A stretch of DNA of 64,000 nt from Streptococcus xiaochunlingii (GTDB lineage: Bacteria > Bacillota > Bacilli > Lactobacillales > Streptococcaceae): NCBI RefSeq assembly GCF_006385805.1, contig NZ_VFSG01000001.1:186001-250000 (forward strand), read 5' to 3'. Positions within the stretch are counted from its first letter, which is position 1. The number at the start of each line of letters is the position of its first letter. Shown one piece after another: positions 57,335-64,000 of the stretch. Made by a program: the position numbers and the translations under genes. The notes below the pieces were generated by a model, which was given only the letters and a program-made list of their open reading frames with translations, had not been told where the DNA came from and searched no databases.

Positions 57335-58252
57335 ATGAACATTTGTTATGTATCTAGTGAAAAAGAAATAAAAGCTCAAGCAGATACTGTTCTTGTCTTG
57401 GGCTATTTTGACGGTCTTCATCGAGGGCATCAGGAGCTCTTTCGGACAGCCCGCACTATTGCCGATGAGCAAGGACTTCGAGTAGCTCTTTTGACCTTTC
57501 CAGAATCTCCCAAATTGGCTTTTGCCCGTTACCAACCAGAATTACTCCTCCACCTCCAAAATCCAGAGGAGCGTTTTAAACGAATGGAAGAACTTGGAGT
57601 CGATGATCTTTATCTCATTGATTTCACCAGTGATTTTGCGGCTCATACGGCTGAAGAATTCGTTACTACCTACCTAACAAGACTTCGAGCTCGTGTCTTA
57701 GTGGCAGGCTTTGATTATAGCTTTGGTAGCGATAAGAAAGTAGCTAGTGATTTGGGAACCTATTTTAAAGGCCAAGTCATCGTAGTTCCACCTGTCCTAG
57801 ACCAGGGCGAAAAAATCAGCTCGACCCGTATTCGCCAGGCCATTGCCTCTGGCCAAGTGAAAGAAGCAACCAATCTTTTGGGGTATCCCTTATCTAGCCG
57901 TGGCATCGTAGTTCATGGAGATGCAAGGGGGCGAACTATTGGTTTTCCAACAGCCAATCTGGCACCTATCGATCGGACCCATCTCCCTCAAGATGGTGTT
58001 TATGTCGTCGAAGTAGAAGTGCTAGGGAAACGTCACCGTGGGATGGCCTCTGTAGGAAAAAACTCGACCTTTGATGGGACGGAACTGCGCTTTGAAGCCA
58101 ATATCTTTGATTTTTCAAAAGATATTTATGGGCACACCATTCGGATTTTTTGGTTAGACAAGATTCGAGAAATGGTCAAATTTGATAGTGTAGAAGCTCT
58201 TGTGGAGCAACTGCGCCAGGATGAAATCATGGCTCGTAAATGGACAAATTAA
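57335..58252 (+). CDS. ribF: Bifunctional riboflavin kinase / FAD synthetase RibF
   Basis: A 305-residue enzyme making FMN and FAD. N-terminal FAD synthetase (nucleotidyltransferase) with GYFDGLHRGHQ, middle GSDKKVASD, and C-terminal kinase domain with GRTIGFPTANL. ATG 57335 starts four bases after truB; no ribosome site is visible, which suggests coupling to truB. The GTG at 57317 lies inside truB and is not used. Confidence 0.93.
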   Translation: MNICYVSSEKEIKAQADTVLVLGYFDGLHRGHQELFRTARTIADEQGLRVALLTFPESPKLAFARYQPELLLHLQNPEERFKRMEELGVDDLYLIDFTSDFAAHTAEEFVTTYLTRLRARVLVAGFDYSFGSDKKVASDLGTYFKGQVIVVPPVLDQGEKISSTRIRQAIASGQVKEATNLLGYPLSSRGIVVHGDARGRTIGFPTANLAPIDRTHLPQDGVYVVEVEVLGKRHRGMASVGKNSTFDGTELRFEANIFDFSKDIYGHTIRIFWLDKIREMVKFDSVEALVEQLRQDEIMARKWTN

Positions 58253-58262
58253 TTTTTGTTAG

Positions 58263-58292
58263 AAATTCTCCCTTAAGGGGAGAATTTTCTTT
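58263..58292 (+). terminator. Terminator of truB-ribF
   Basis: AAATTCTCC pairs with GGAGAATTT, loop CTTAAGG, followed by T-run. Confidence 0.85.
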
Positions 58293-58334
58293 GTCTAAAT
58301 TAAAAAATCACTATGCAAGCATGGAATAATTTTG

Positions 58335-58340
58335 TATAAT
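58335..58340 (+). promoter_or_regulatory. -10 box of spx
   Basis: TATAAT 39 bp before the spx start; TATGCA 17 bp upstream is a weak -35. Confidence 0.6.
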
Positions 58341-58379
58341 AGAGTCAGCTAAGTGTGTCCAAAAAAAGAAGAGAAGAAC

Positions 58380-58781
58380 ATGATTACATTATTTTTGTCT
58401 CCGAGTTGTACATCCTGTCGGAAGGCCAGGGCTTGGTTAGAAAAACATGAGGTTCCTTTTAAGGAACACAATATTATGACGAGTCCTCTAACAACTGAGG
58501 AGTTGCGTAATATTTTAGCTCTAACTGAGAACGGTACAGACGATATTATTTCAACTCGTTCTAAAATTTTTCAGAAGTTAAATGTTGATGTAGAGGATTT
58601 ATCGATTTCTGCTTTAATCAAGTTGATTGAGGAGAATCCTAGTCTTTTGCGTCGCCCAATTATTCTAGACAAGAAACGGATGCAAATTGGTTTTAATGAG
58701 GATGAAATTCGCGCATTTCTCCCTCGAGGATATCGTAAGGAAGAGTTAAGATCTGCTACATTAAGAGCGGAGATCCATTAA
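58380..58781 (+). CDS. spxA1: Spx family redox regulator
   Basis: A 133-residue ArsC-like protein that binds the RNA polymerase alpha C-terminal domain and controls oxidative-stress genes. The redox switch CTSC is at 10-13, and [26 protein letters not shown] is the conserved C-terminal part. Streptococci have two; this neighbourhood (UPF0223 and inositol-phosphatase genes) fits SpxA1, but this is from memory. ATG 58380 follows AGAAGAG. Confidence 0.88.
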   Translation: MITLFLSPSCTSCRKARAWLEKHEVPFKEHNIMTSPLTTEELRNILALTENGTDDIISTRSKIFQKLNVDVEDLSISALIKLIEENPSLLRRPIILDKKRMQIGFNEDEIRAFLPRGYRKEELRSATLRAEIH

Positions 58782-58782
58782 T

Positions 58783-59061
58783 ATGAATAAAAATTATAGT
58801 TACCCACTCGATTTATCGTGGAGCACTGAAGAGCTTGCTTCGGTGCTTTCTTTTTTTAATCAGGTTGAACAAGCCTATGAACAAAAGGCAGATGCTCGTA
58901 TCTACCTAGAAGCCTATAAGGCCTTTAAGAAAGTTGTCCCAAGTATTGGCGAAGAAAAGCGTCTGGGAAAGGAGTTTGAAGAGGTCAGTGGCTACTCACT
59001 TTACCGCGCAACCAAAGCCGCGAAAGAAAAAGGGGAAGGATGGTTTTCGATTGATCAATAA
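58783..59061 (+). CDS. UPF0223 family protein
   Basis: A 92-residue small helical protein matching the UPF0223 (YktA) family: [25 protein letters not shown] opening and the GWFSIDQ end. Function unknown. It starts one base after spx stop and its end overlaps the next gene by 11 bases, so these three genes form an operon. Confidence 0.85.
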   Translation: MNKNYSYPLDLSWSTEELASVLSFFNQVEQAYEQKADARIYLEAYKAFKKVVPSIGEEKRLGKEFEEVSGYSLYRATKAAKEKGEGWFSIDQ

Positions 59062-59824
59062 ATTAGAATTTGCTAAGACCATTGTCAAAGAAGCAGGAAG
59101 CTATCTAAGAGAACACTTACATGACCAGCTAGCGATTACTGTCAAAACAAATCCGACGGATTTGGTGACTCAGATGGATCAGGAAGTGCAAGCAACCCTG
59201 GTCCGTAAGATTTTGGAAGCTTATCCAGAAGATCAAATTTTTGCTGAAGAAGATGAACTTCGTGCTCCTATTCACTCCGGTAAGGTTTGGGTGATTGATC
59301 CCATTGATGGGACCAATAATTTTGTGACCCAAAAAGAAGATTTTGCTGTTATGGTTGCCTATTTTGAAGAAGGTCTTGGTCAGTTTGGCTTGATCTATGA
59401 TGTCATGCGCGACCATCTCTTTTTTGGTGGAAAGGATTTTGGAGTCTTTTGCAATGACAAAGAACTAAAACCGTTTCAAAATAGGCCTATTGGGGACTTA
59501 TTAGTGGCTTCTAATGTCGGCATGCTCAAGTCCAACGCTTGGGGCATGGCGGATCTGGGAGCAGAGTGCTTGGGGATTCGGGTCTACGGGAGCGCTGGTA
59601 TCAGCTTTACCAAGATTCTATCTGGTGGCATTTTAGGCTACTTTAGCTATATTTGGCCATGGGACTATGCAGCAGCAGCTATTATGGGTGAGTGCCTCGG
59701 ATACTCAGTCTTGACCTTGGAAGGGAAAGAACCTAGCTATGAGACCTTGGAGCCTATCATGATGGTCCCAACTTGTAAACTAGATGAGATTCAACCTTTT
59801 TTGACGAAAGGAAAAGACGCATGA
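59051..59824 (+). CDS. Inositol monophosphatase family protein
   Basis: A 257-residue Mg-dependent phosphatase. Metal site DPIDGTNNF and EED upstream (FAEEDEL), second site [10 protein letters not shown]. Substrates in the family include inositol phosphate, NADP and PAP; not decidable here. TTG 59051 is chosen: longer in-frame starts would reach deep into UPF0223 and their residues are lysine-rich and unlike the family. GGAAGGA is upstream. The stop overlaps the next gene by ATGA. Confidence 0.85.
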   Translation: MINKLEFAKTIVKEAGSYLREHLHDQLAITVKTNPTDLVTQMDQEVQATLVRKILEAYPEDQIFAEEDELRAPIHSGKVWVIDPIDGTNNFVTQKEDFAVMVAYFEEGLGQFGLIYDVMRDHLFFGGKDFGVFCNDKELKPFQNRPIGDLLVASNVGMLKSNAWGMADLGAECLGIRVYGSAGISFTKILSGGILGYFSYIWPWDYAAAAIMGECLGYSVLTLEGKEPSYETLEPIMMVPTCKLDEIQPFLTKGKDA

Positions 59825-61125
59825 CCTTTCCTCAAGGATTTAAAGAAAAGTATACCCAACTACTTGGAGAGGAGGCTGAGGCCTTCTTTCAAACCTTTGA
59901 CGAGCCGGCCGTATCTGCCTATCGGACTAATCCATTGAAGGCGGAGCAAATCAGAGGTGATGAACCTATTCCAGGCATGCCTTGGAGTTACTATGGCAAG
60001 GTATCAGGGAAATCCATTGCCCATGTCACTGGACTGGTCTATTCGCAAGAACCGGCTGCCCAAATGGTAGCCCAAGTAGCTCATCCAAAACCAGGTATGA
60101 AGGTCTTGGATCTTGCGGCAGCACCGGGTGGCAAGACGACCCACTTGCTCTCTTATTTAGACAATCAAGGACTCCTCGTTTCCAATGAAATCCACAAGGG
60201 CCGCTCTAAGATTTTGGTCGAGAATGTCGAACGCTTTGGAGCCCGTAATGTCGTGGTGACCAATGAATCAGCCGATCGCTTGGCTAAGGTTTTCCCAGCC
60301 TATTTTGATTTGATTGTTTTGGATGCTCCGTGTTCTGGTGAAGGCATGTTCCGGAAGCAGCCAGATGCTATGGACTATTGGCATCCTGATTATCCAGCCC
60401 AATGTGCTGGTCTCCAGAGAGAAATCTTAACAGATGCTATCAAGATGCTGGCACCAGGTGGACAGCTAGTTTATTCGACCTGTACCTGGGCACCGGAAGA
60501 GAATGAAGAGATTGTCTCTTGGCTCTTAGAAGAATATGAGTTGGAATTGCTACCGATTGAAAAAATCAATGGCATGGTAGAGGGGATCGGCTATCCTGAA
60601 ACAGCCCGGATGTATCCCCATCGTTTCAAAGGGGAAGGGCAATTTGTTGCTAAATTCCTTTATCACGGAAAGCCTGAAGTTAAGAAGATCAAGGAAGGAC
60701 GTTCCAATCTAACAGCTGAGCAGAAGAAACTGTGGCAAGCTTTTGCCAAGGATTGCTTGGCTATTGACTTGGAGGGCCTCTACCAATGTTTTGGAGACCA
60801 GCTTTATCTCTTGCCGGTTGGACTTCCTGATTTGAAAAAGGTCAAGATTGCTCGCAATGGATTGCACCTTGGAACCTTTAAGAAAAATCGCTTTGAACCT
60901 AGCTTTGCTTTGGGCCTAGCTCTGAAACCAGATCAAGTGAAGAAATCGGTCAGCTTGTCGGATCCAGACTTTATGAAGTACGTGGCTGGAGAGACTATTC
61001 AGCTAGATCAAGACTACCCAAATGGTTGGTATCAGGTCTTAGCTGGAGGAAATGGTTTAGGTTTTGCAAAAGTGACTGGACGGACCTTAAAAAATTTCTT
61101 TCCTAAAGGTTTGAGATTTAGATAA
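59821..61125 (+). CDS. rsmF: RsmF-like 16S rRNA m5C methyltransferase
   Basis: A 434-residue NOL1/NOP2/Sun family enzyme. SAM site LDLAAAPGGKT; motif IV DAPCSGEGMFRK with Cys171, motif VI YSTCTWAPEENE with catalytic Cys221. The C-terminal extension (about 290-434) with a PUA-like part is normal for RsmF/YebU relatives. ATGA overlap with the phosphatase gene. Confidence 0.88.
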   Translation: MTFPQGFKEKYTQLLGEEAEAFFQTFDEPAVSAYRTNPLKAEQIRGDEPIPGMPWSYYGKVSGKSIAHVTGLVYSQEPAAQMVAQVAHPKPGMKVLDLAAAPGGKTTHLLSYLDNQGLLVSNEIHKGRSKILVENVERFGARNVVVTNESADRLAKVFPAYFDLIVLDAPCSGEGMFRKQPDAMDYWHPDYPAQCAGLQREILTDAIKMLAPGGQLVYSTCTWAPEENEEIVSWLLEEYELELLPIEKINGMVEGIGYPETARMYPHRFKGEGQFVAKFLYHGKPEVKKIKEGRSNLTAEQKKLWQAFAKDCLAIDLEGLYQCFGDQLYLLPVGLPDLKKVKIARNGLHLGTFKKNRFEPSFALGLALKPDQVKKSVSLSDPDFMKYVAGETIQLDQDYPNGWYQVLAGGNGLGFAKVTGRTLKNFFPKGLRFR

Positions 61126-61176
61126 ATTATTAGGAAATGCCGTCTTTCTATGTTATAGTGGAAATAGAGTGATTCT

Positions 61177-61185
61177 TGCTAGAAT
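61177..61185 (+). promoter_or_regulatory. Extended -10 promoter of the pst operon
   Basis: TGCTAGAAT, about 70 bp before pstS. No clear -35, which fits an activator-dependent phosphate promoter. Confidence 0.5.
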
Positions 61186-61254
61186 ACTAGAAGATAACAA
61201 GTGTTTAGAGATAAGATTTAAACGATATTTGATTATGATTCAAGGAGACTTACA

Positions 61255-62121
61255 TTGAATAAATGCAAAAAGCTAGTCCTTGGGCTAGCAACAGTAGCAC
61301 TTGCAGCTTCTCTTTCTGCCTGTGCGTCTTGGATTGACCGTGGAGAAGCGATTACAGCTGTTGGATCAACAGCCCTACAACCGCTCGTTGAAGGGGTGGT
61401 AGATCGTTATATTGAAGAGCATCCCGGTAAGATTGTCAATGTCCAAGGGGGTGGATCTGGTACAGGTCTGTCTCAGGTCCAATCAGGAGCTGTCGACATT
61501 GGCAATAGTGACCTCTTTGCAGAGGAAAAAGATGGCATAGATGCTTCTAGCTTGGTAGACCATCAAGTGGCAGTAGCGGGAACAGCCATCATTGCCAATA
61601 AGAATATTTCTGTTGACGATTTGACAACCGAACAATTGCGTAAGATTTTTACTGGTGAATATACCAACTGGAAGCAATTGGGTGGTGAGGACCTGGAAAT
61701 TACCATTGTGAACCGGGCTGTAGGATCTGGTAGCCGTGCTGTATTTGATGACATCATCATGAATGGGAAAGATCCAAAACAGGCTCAGGAACAAGATTCA
61801 AATGGAATGGTGAAAAACATTGTTTCCCAAACTCCAGGTGCCATTTCTTATTTGGCCTTTACCTACGTGGATGATAGTGTTAAAACCATGAAGTTAAATG
61901 GCTATGAACCAACTAAGGAAAACGTTGTGAACAATAACTGGCCAATCTGGTCTTACGAACATATGTATACCAAGGGAGAGCCAAGTAAATTGGCTAAGAA
62001 ATTCTTGGATTATATGATGACAGATGAGGTCCAGCAGGAAATCGTTGGTAAGATGGGCTATATCCCAATCAATGATATGAAAGTCAGCCGTGATCTTGAC
62101 GGTAACATTACGAAGAAATAA
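61255..62121 (+). CDS. pstS: Phosphate-binding lipoprotein PstS
   Basis: A 288-residue extracytoplasmic phosphate receptor for the Pst ABC importer. Type II signal peptide with lipobox LSAC (Cys23); phosphate-contact motifs [19 protein letters not shown] and VGSGSR. The start is TTG at 61255 with AAGGAG upstream. First gene of pstS-pstC-pstA-pstB. Confidence 0.94.
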   Translation: MNKCKKLVLGLATVALAASLSACASWIDRGEAITAVGSTALQPLVEGVVDRYIEEHPGKIVNVQGGGSGTGLSQVQSGAVDIGNSDLFAEEKDGIDASSLVDHQVAVAGTAIIANKNISVDDLTTEQLRKIFTGEYTNWKQLGGEDLEITIVNRAVGSGSRAVFDDIIMNGKDPKQAQEQDSNGMVKNIVSQTPGAISYLAFTYVDDSVKTMKLNGYEPTKENVVNNNWPIWSYEHMYTKGEPSKLAKKFLDYMMTDEVQQEIVGKMGYIPINDMKVSRDLDGNITKK

Positions 62122-62138
62122 GAAGAATTAGGTAAAAC

Positions 62139-63050
62139 ATGAACGAAGTAGCAAAAAAAATGCTCGCAAAGTCCAATAATTCTCGGTTGGAAAAATTTGG
62201 TAAAACCATTACTTTCTGCTGTATGAGTTTGATCGTCTTTGTCGTAGCTTTGATTTTGATTTTTGTAGCCCAAAAGGGATTATCGACCTTCTTTGTCAAC
62301 AAGGTCAATGTCTTTAGTTTCCTTTTCGGATCCACATGGAATCCATCAGGGAAAGAATTTGGGGCTTTGCCAATGATCTTGGGTTCCTTCATTGTAACCC
62401 TTTTGTCTGCCTTGGTGGCGACACCTTTTGCCATCGGTGCAGCAGTCTTTATGACAGAAGTTTCTCCTAAGGGAGCTCGCTTCTTGCAACCAGCCATTGA
62501 ATTGTTGGTAGGAATTCCTTCTGTTGTATACGGATTTATTGGTTTGCAAGTGGTGGTTCCATTTGTCCGTTCCATCTTTGGTGGGACAGGATTTGGGATC
62601 TTGTCAGGGGTCTTTGTCCTCTTTGTCATGATTCTTCCAACTGTGACCTTTATGACAACAGACAGCTTACGGGCAGTGCCTCGTCACTATCGGGAAGCGA
62701 GTATGGCTATGGGAGCGACTCGTTGGCAAACGATTTGGCATGTCACCTTAAAAGCAGCCCGCTCAGGTATTTTTACGGCAGTTGTCTTTGGAATGGCCCG
62801 TGCCTTTGGTGAAGCCTTGGCTATTCAGATGGTGGTCGGAAATTCAGCGGTTGTTCCAACATCTTTAACAACTCCAGCTTCCACCTTGACCTCTATCTTG
62901 ACCATGGGTATCGGAAATACGGTTATGGGAACTGTTAACAACAACGTTCTCTGGTCACTTGCCTTGGTGCTCTTGCTGATGAGTTTGGCATTCAACAGCG
63001 TTATCAAATTGATCACGAAAGAAAGAGGTAAGAAGAACTATGCACGCTAA
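62139..63050 (+). CDS. pstC: Phosphate ABC transporter permease PstC
   Basis: A 303-residue membrane protein with six helices. The EAA loop is REASMAMGATRWQTIWHVTLKAARSG-like (about 188-210) for contact with PstB. Conserved in both Pst permeases: PSVVYGF(I/G)GL. Its last 11 bases overlap pstA. Confidence 0.94.
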   Translation: MNEVAKKMLAKSNNSRLEKFGKTITFCCMSLIVFVVALILIFVAQKGLSTFFVNKVNVFSFLFGSTWNPSGKEFGALPMILGSFIVTLLSALVATPFAIGAAVFMTEVSPKGARFLQPAIELLVGIPSVVYGFIGLQVVVPFVRSIFGGTGFGILSGVFVLFVMILPTVTFMTTDSLRAVPRHYREASMAMGATRWQTIWHVTLKAARSGIFTAVVFGMARAFGEALAIQMVVGNSAVVPTSLTTPASTLTSILTMGIGNTVMGTVNNNVLWSLALVLLLMSLAFNSVIKLITKERGKKNYAR

Positions 63051-63924
63051 AAAAATAGATAAGATAGCGACAGGGGTTCTCTATGCAATTGCTGGAATTA
63101 TTGTCACTATTCTTGCTTCTTTGATTCTCTATATCCTGGTTAGAGGGTTGCCGCATGTGTCTTGGACCTTCTTGACCAGCAAATCCTCTTCTTACCAAGC
63201 AGGTGGTGGGATTGGGATTAAGCTCTATAATTCCTTCTTTCTCTTAGTCATTACCTTGATTATTTCCTTCCCACTTTCATTAGGGGCAGGGATCTACTTA
63301 TCAGAGTATGCCAAGAAGGGTCCATTGACCAATTTGGTTCGGACCTGTATTGAAATCTTGTCTTCTCTACCATCGGTTGTAGTCGGTCTCTTTGGTTATT
63401 TGGTCTTTGTAGTGCAGTTCCAATATGGCTTCTCAATTATTTCTGGAGCCTTGGCCTTGACGGTCTTTAACCTGCCACAGATGACACGAAACATTGAAGA
63501 TAGTTTGCAAAATGTCCACCATACACAAAGGGAAGCCGGCCTTGCGCTTGGAATTTCTCGTTGGGAAACCGTGATTCACGTGGTGGTACCTGAAGCCTTG
63601 CCAAGTATTATTACGGGTGTCGTATTAGCTTCTGGGCGGATCTTTGGGGAAGCAGCGGCCTTGATTTATACTGCTGGTCAGTCTGCCCCAGCCTTGGATT
63701 GGAGCAACTGGAACCTCTTTAGTGTCACCAGTCCGATCTCTATTTTCCGTCAAGCAGAAACACTAGCGGTCCACATTTGGAAGGTTAATAGTGAAGGAAC
63801 CATTCCAGATGCGATTGAAGTATCTGCTGGATCGGCCGCAGTCTTGTTGATCTTCATTTTGATTTTCAACTTTGGAGCGCGTAAGCTTGGTACTTACCTC
63901 CATAAGAAATTAACCTCAGCATAA
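63040..63924 (+). CDS. pstA: Phosphate ABC transporter permease PstA
   Basis: A 294-residue permease paired with PstC. Six helices; EAA-type loop REAGLALGISRWETVIHVVVPEALP near 165-190. PSVVVGLFGY is conserved. Followed by AAAGGAG and pstB. Confidence 0.94.
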   Translation: MHAKKIDKIATGVLYAIAGIIVTILASLILYILVRGLPHVSWTFLTSKSSSYQAGGGIGIKLYNSFFLLVITLIISFPLSLGAGIYLSEYAKKGPLTNLVRTCIEILSSLPSVVVGLFGYLVFVVQFQYGFSIISGALALTVFNLPQMTRNIEDSLQNVHHTQREAGLALGISRWETVIHVVVPEALPSIITGVVLASGRIFGEAAALIYTAGQSAPALDWSNWNLFSVTSPISIFRQAETLAVHIWKVNSEGTIPDAIEVSAGSAAVLLIFILIFNFGARKLGTYLHKKLTSA

Positions 63925-63935
63925 AAGGAGAAGAA

Positions 63936-64000
63936 ATGTCAAAGTACAATTGGGATGAGAAACATATCATTACTTTTCCTGAAGAAAAAGTGGTCCTTTC
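63936..64000 (+). CDS. pstB: Phosphate ABC transporter ATP-binding protein PstB, 5' end only
   Basis: The ATG lies 6 bases after AAAGGAG. Only the first 21 codons are in the window (MSKYNWDEKHIITF...). Identified by position and by the streptococcal PstB opening; the ATPase motifs lie beyond the edge. Streptococci often carry two pstB genes in a row. Confidence 0.8.
   Translation, partial: MSKYNWDEKHIITFPEEKVVL

Noticed and set aside
58934..59050. N-terminal extension of the inositol phosphatase gene
   Set aside because: Lies wholly inside UPF0223 in another frame; the TTG at 59051 gives the normal family start.

Overview
This is 64 kb of chromosome from a Streptococcus, most likely of the mitis/sanguinis/parasanguinis group. 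Four things point there. The tmRNA encodes the tag AKNNTSYALAA. The ATP synthase operon has the streptococcal order (c, a, b, delta, alpha, gamma, beta, epsilon). murA is followed by epuA and the DNA-entry nuclease endA. An M26 zinc metalloprotease of the ZmpB/IgA-protease kind lies at the left edge. Almost all of the window is vertical core genome. Species level cannot be fixed from the sequence alone.

Layout. 0-3.2 kb: 3' part of a surface zinc metalloprotease. 3.4-9.8 kb: F1Fo-ATP synthase operon. 9.8-13.8 kb: DUF1146 protein, murA, epuA, endA, a membrane-anchored matrixin-like protease and a small membrane protein. 13.9-19.7 kb: an ABC-F ATPase, then a scrambled stretch with a repeat of the rgg 5' end, a decayed second ABC-F tail, a small hypothetical gene, an Rgg regulator and two tandem MFS exporters, the first broken by a frameshift. 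19.7-22.2 kb (minus): murT-gatD-lapA. 22.4-25.3 kb: cdaA-cdaR-glmM (c-di-AMP synthesis plus amino-sugar supply). 25.7-30.7 kb: DUF4044, obgE, a small conserved ORF, ridA, rapZ-yvcK-whiA. 30.7-34.7 kb: ferredoxin/flavodoxin reductase, aquaglyceroporin, an AT-rich methyltransferase and hypothetical gene, rpsU, mscL. 34.8-39.9 kb: dnaG-rpoD-sufT-like, then an ABC transporter pair. 40-40.6 kb: tmRNA and tRNA-Ser(GGA). 40.7-47.2 kb: dnaE, pfkA, pyk and a signal-peptidase homologue whose catalytic Ser and Lys are both replaced. 47.3-53.4 kb: mntE, pcrA, a structured intergenic element, a DUF2130 protein and an alpha/beta hydrolase. 53.4-61.1 kb: an RclA/Har-type flavoenzyme, a duplicated truB 5' end flanking a decayed cassette with a DUF4176-like fragment, intact truB, ribF, spx, UPF0223, an inositol-phosphatase-family gene and an rsmF-like methyltransferase. 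61.2-64 kb: pstS-pstC-pstA-(pstB).

Functional themes. Several blocks serve the cell wall: MurA makes the first committed precursor, GlmM supplies glucosamine-1-phosphate, CdaA/CdaR set c-di-AMP, MurT/GatD amidate lipid II, and RapZ/YvcK/WhiA form the usual nucleotide-sugar/division cluster. Energy and glycolysis are covered by ATP synthase and pfkA-pyk. Replication and expression are covered by dnaG-rpoD, dnaE, pcrA, tmRNA and rpsU.

The parts most worth a second look are the accessory scars: the truB-flanked cassette at about 54.9-56.4 kb, the rgg/ABC-F rearrangement at 15.8-16.4 kb, the four-helix element at 51.07-51.21 kb, and the catalytically altered signal peptidase at 46.6 kb. No CRISPR array, insertion sequence, prophage or rRNA gene was seen.
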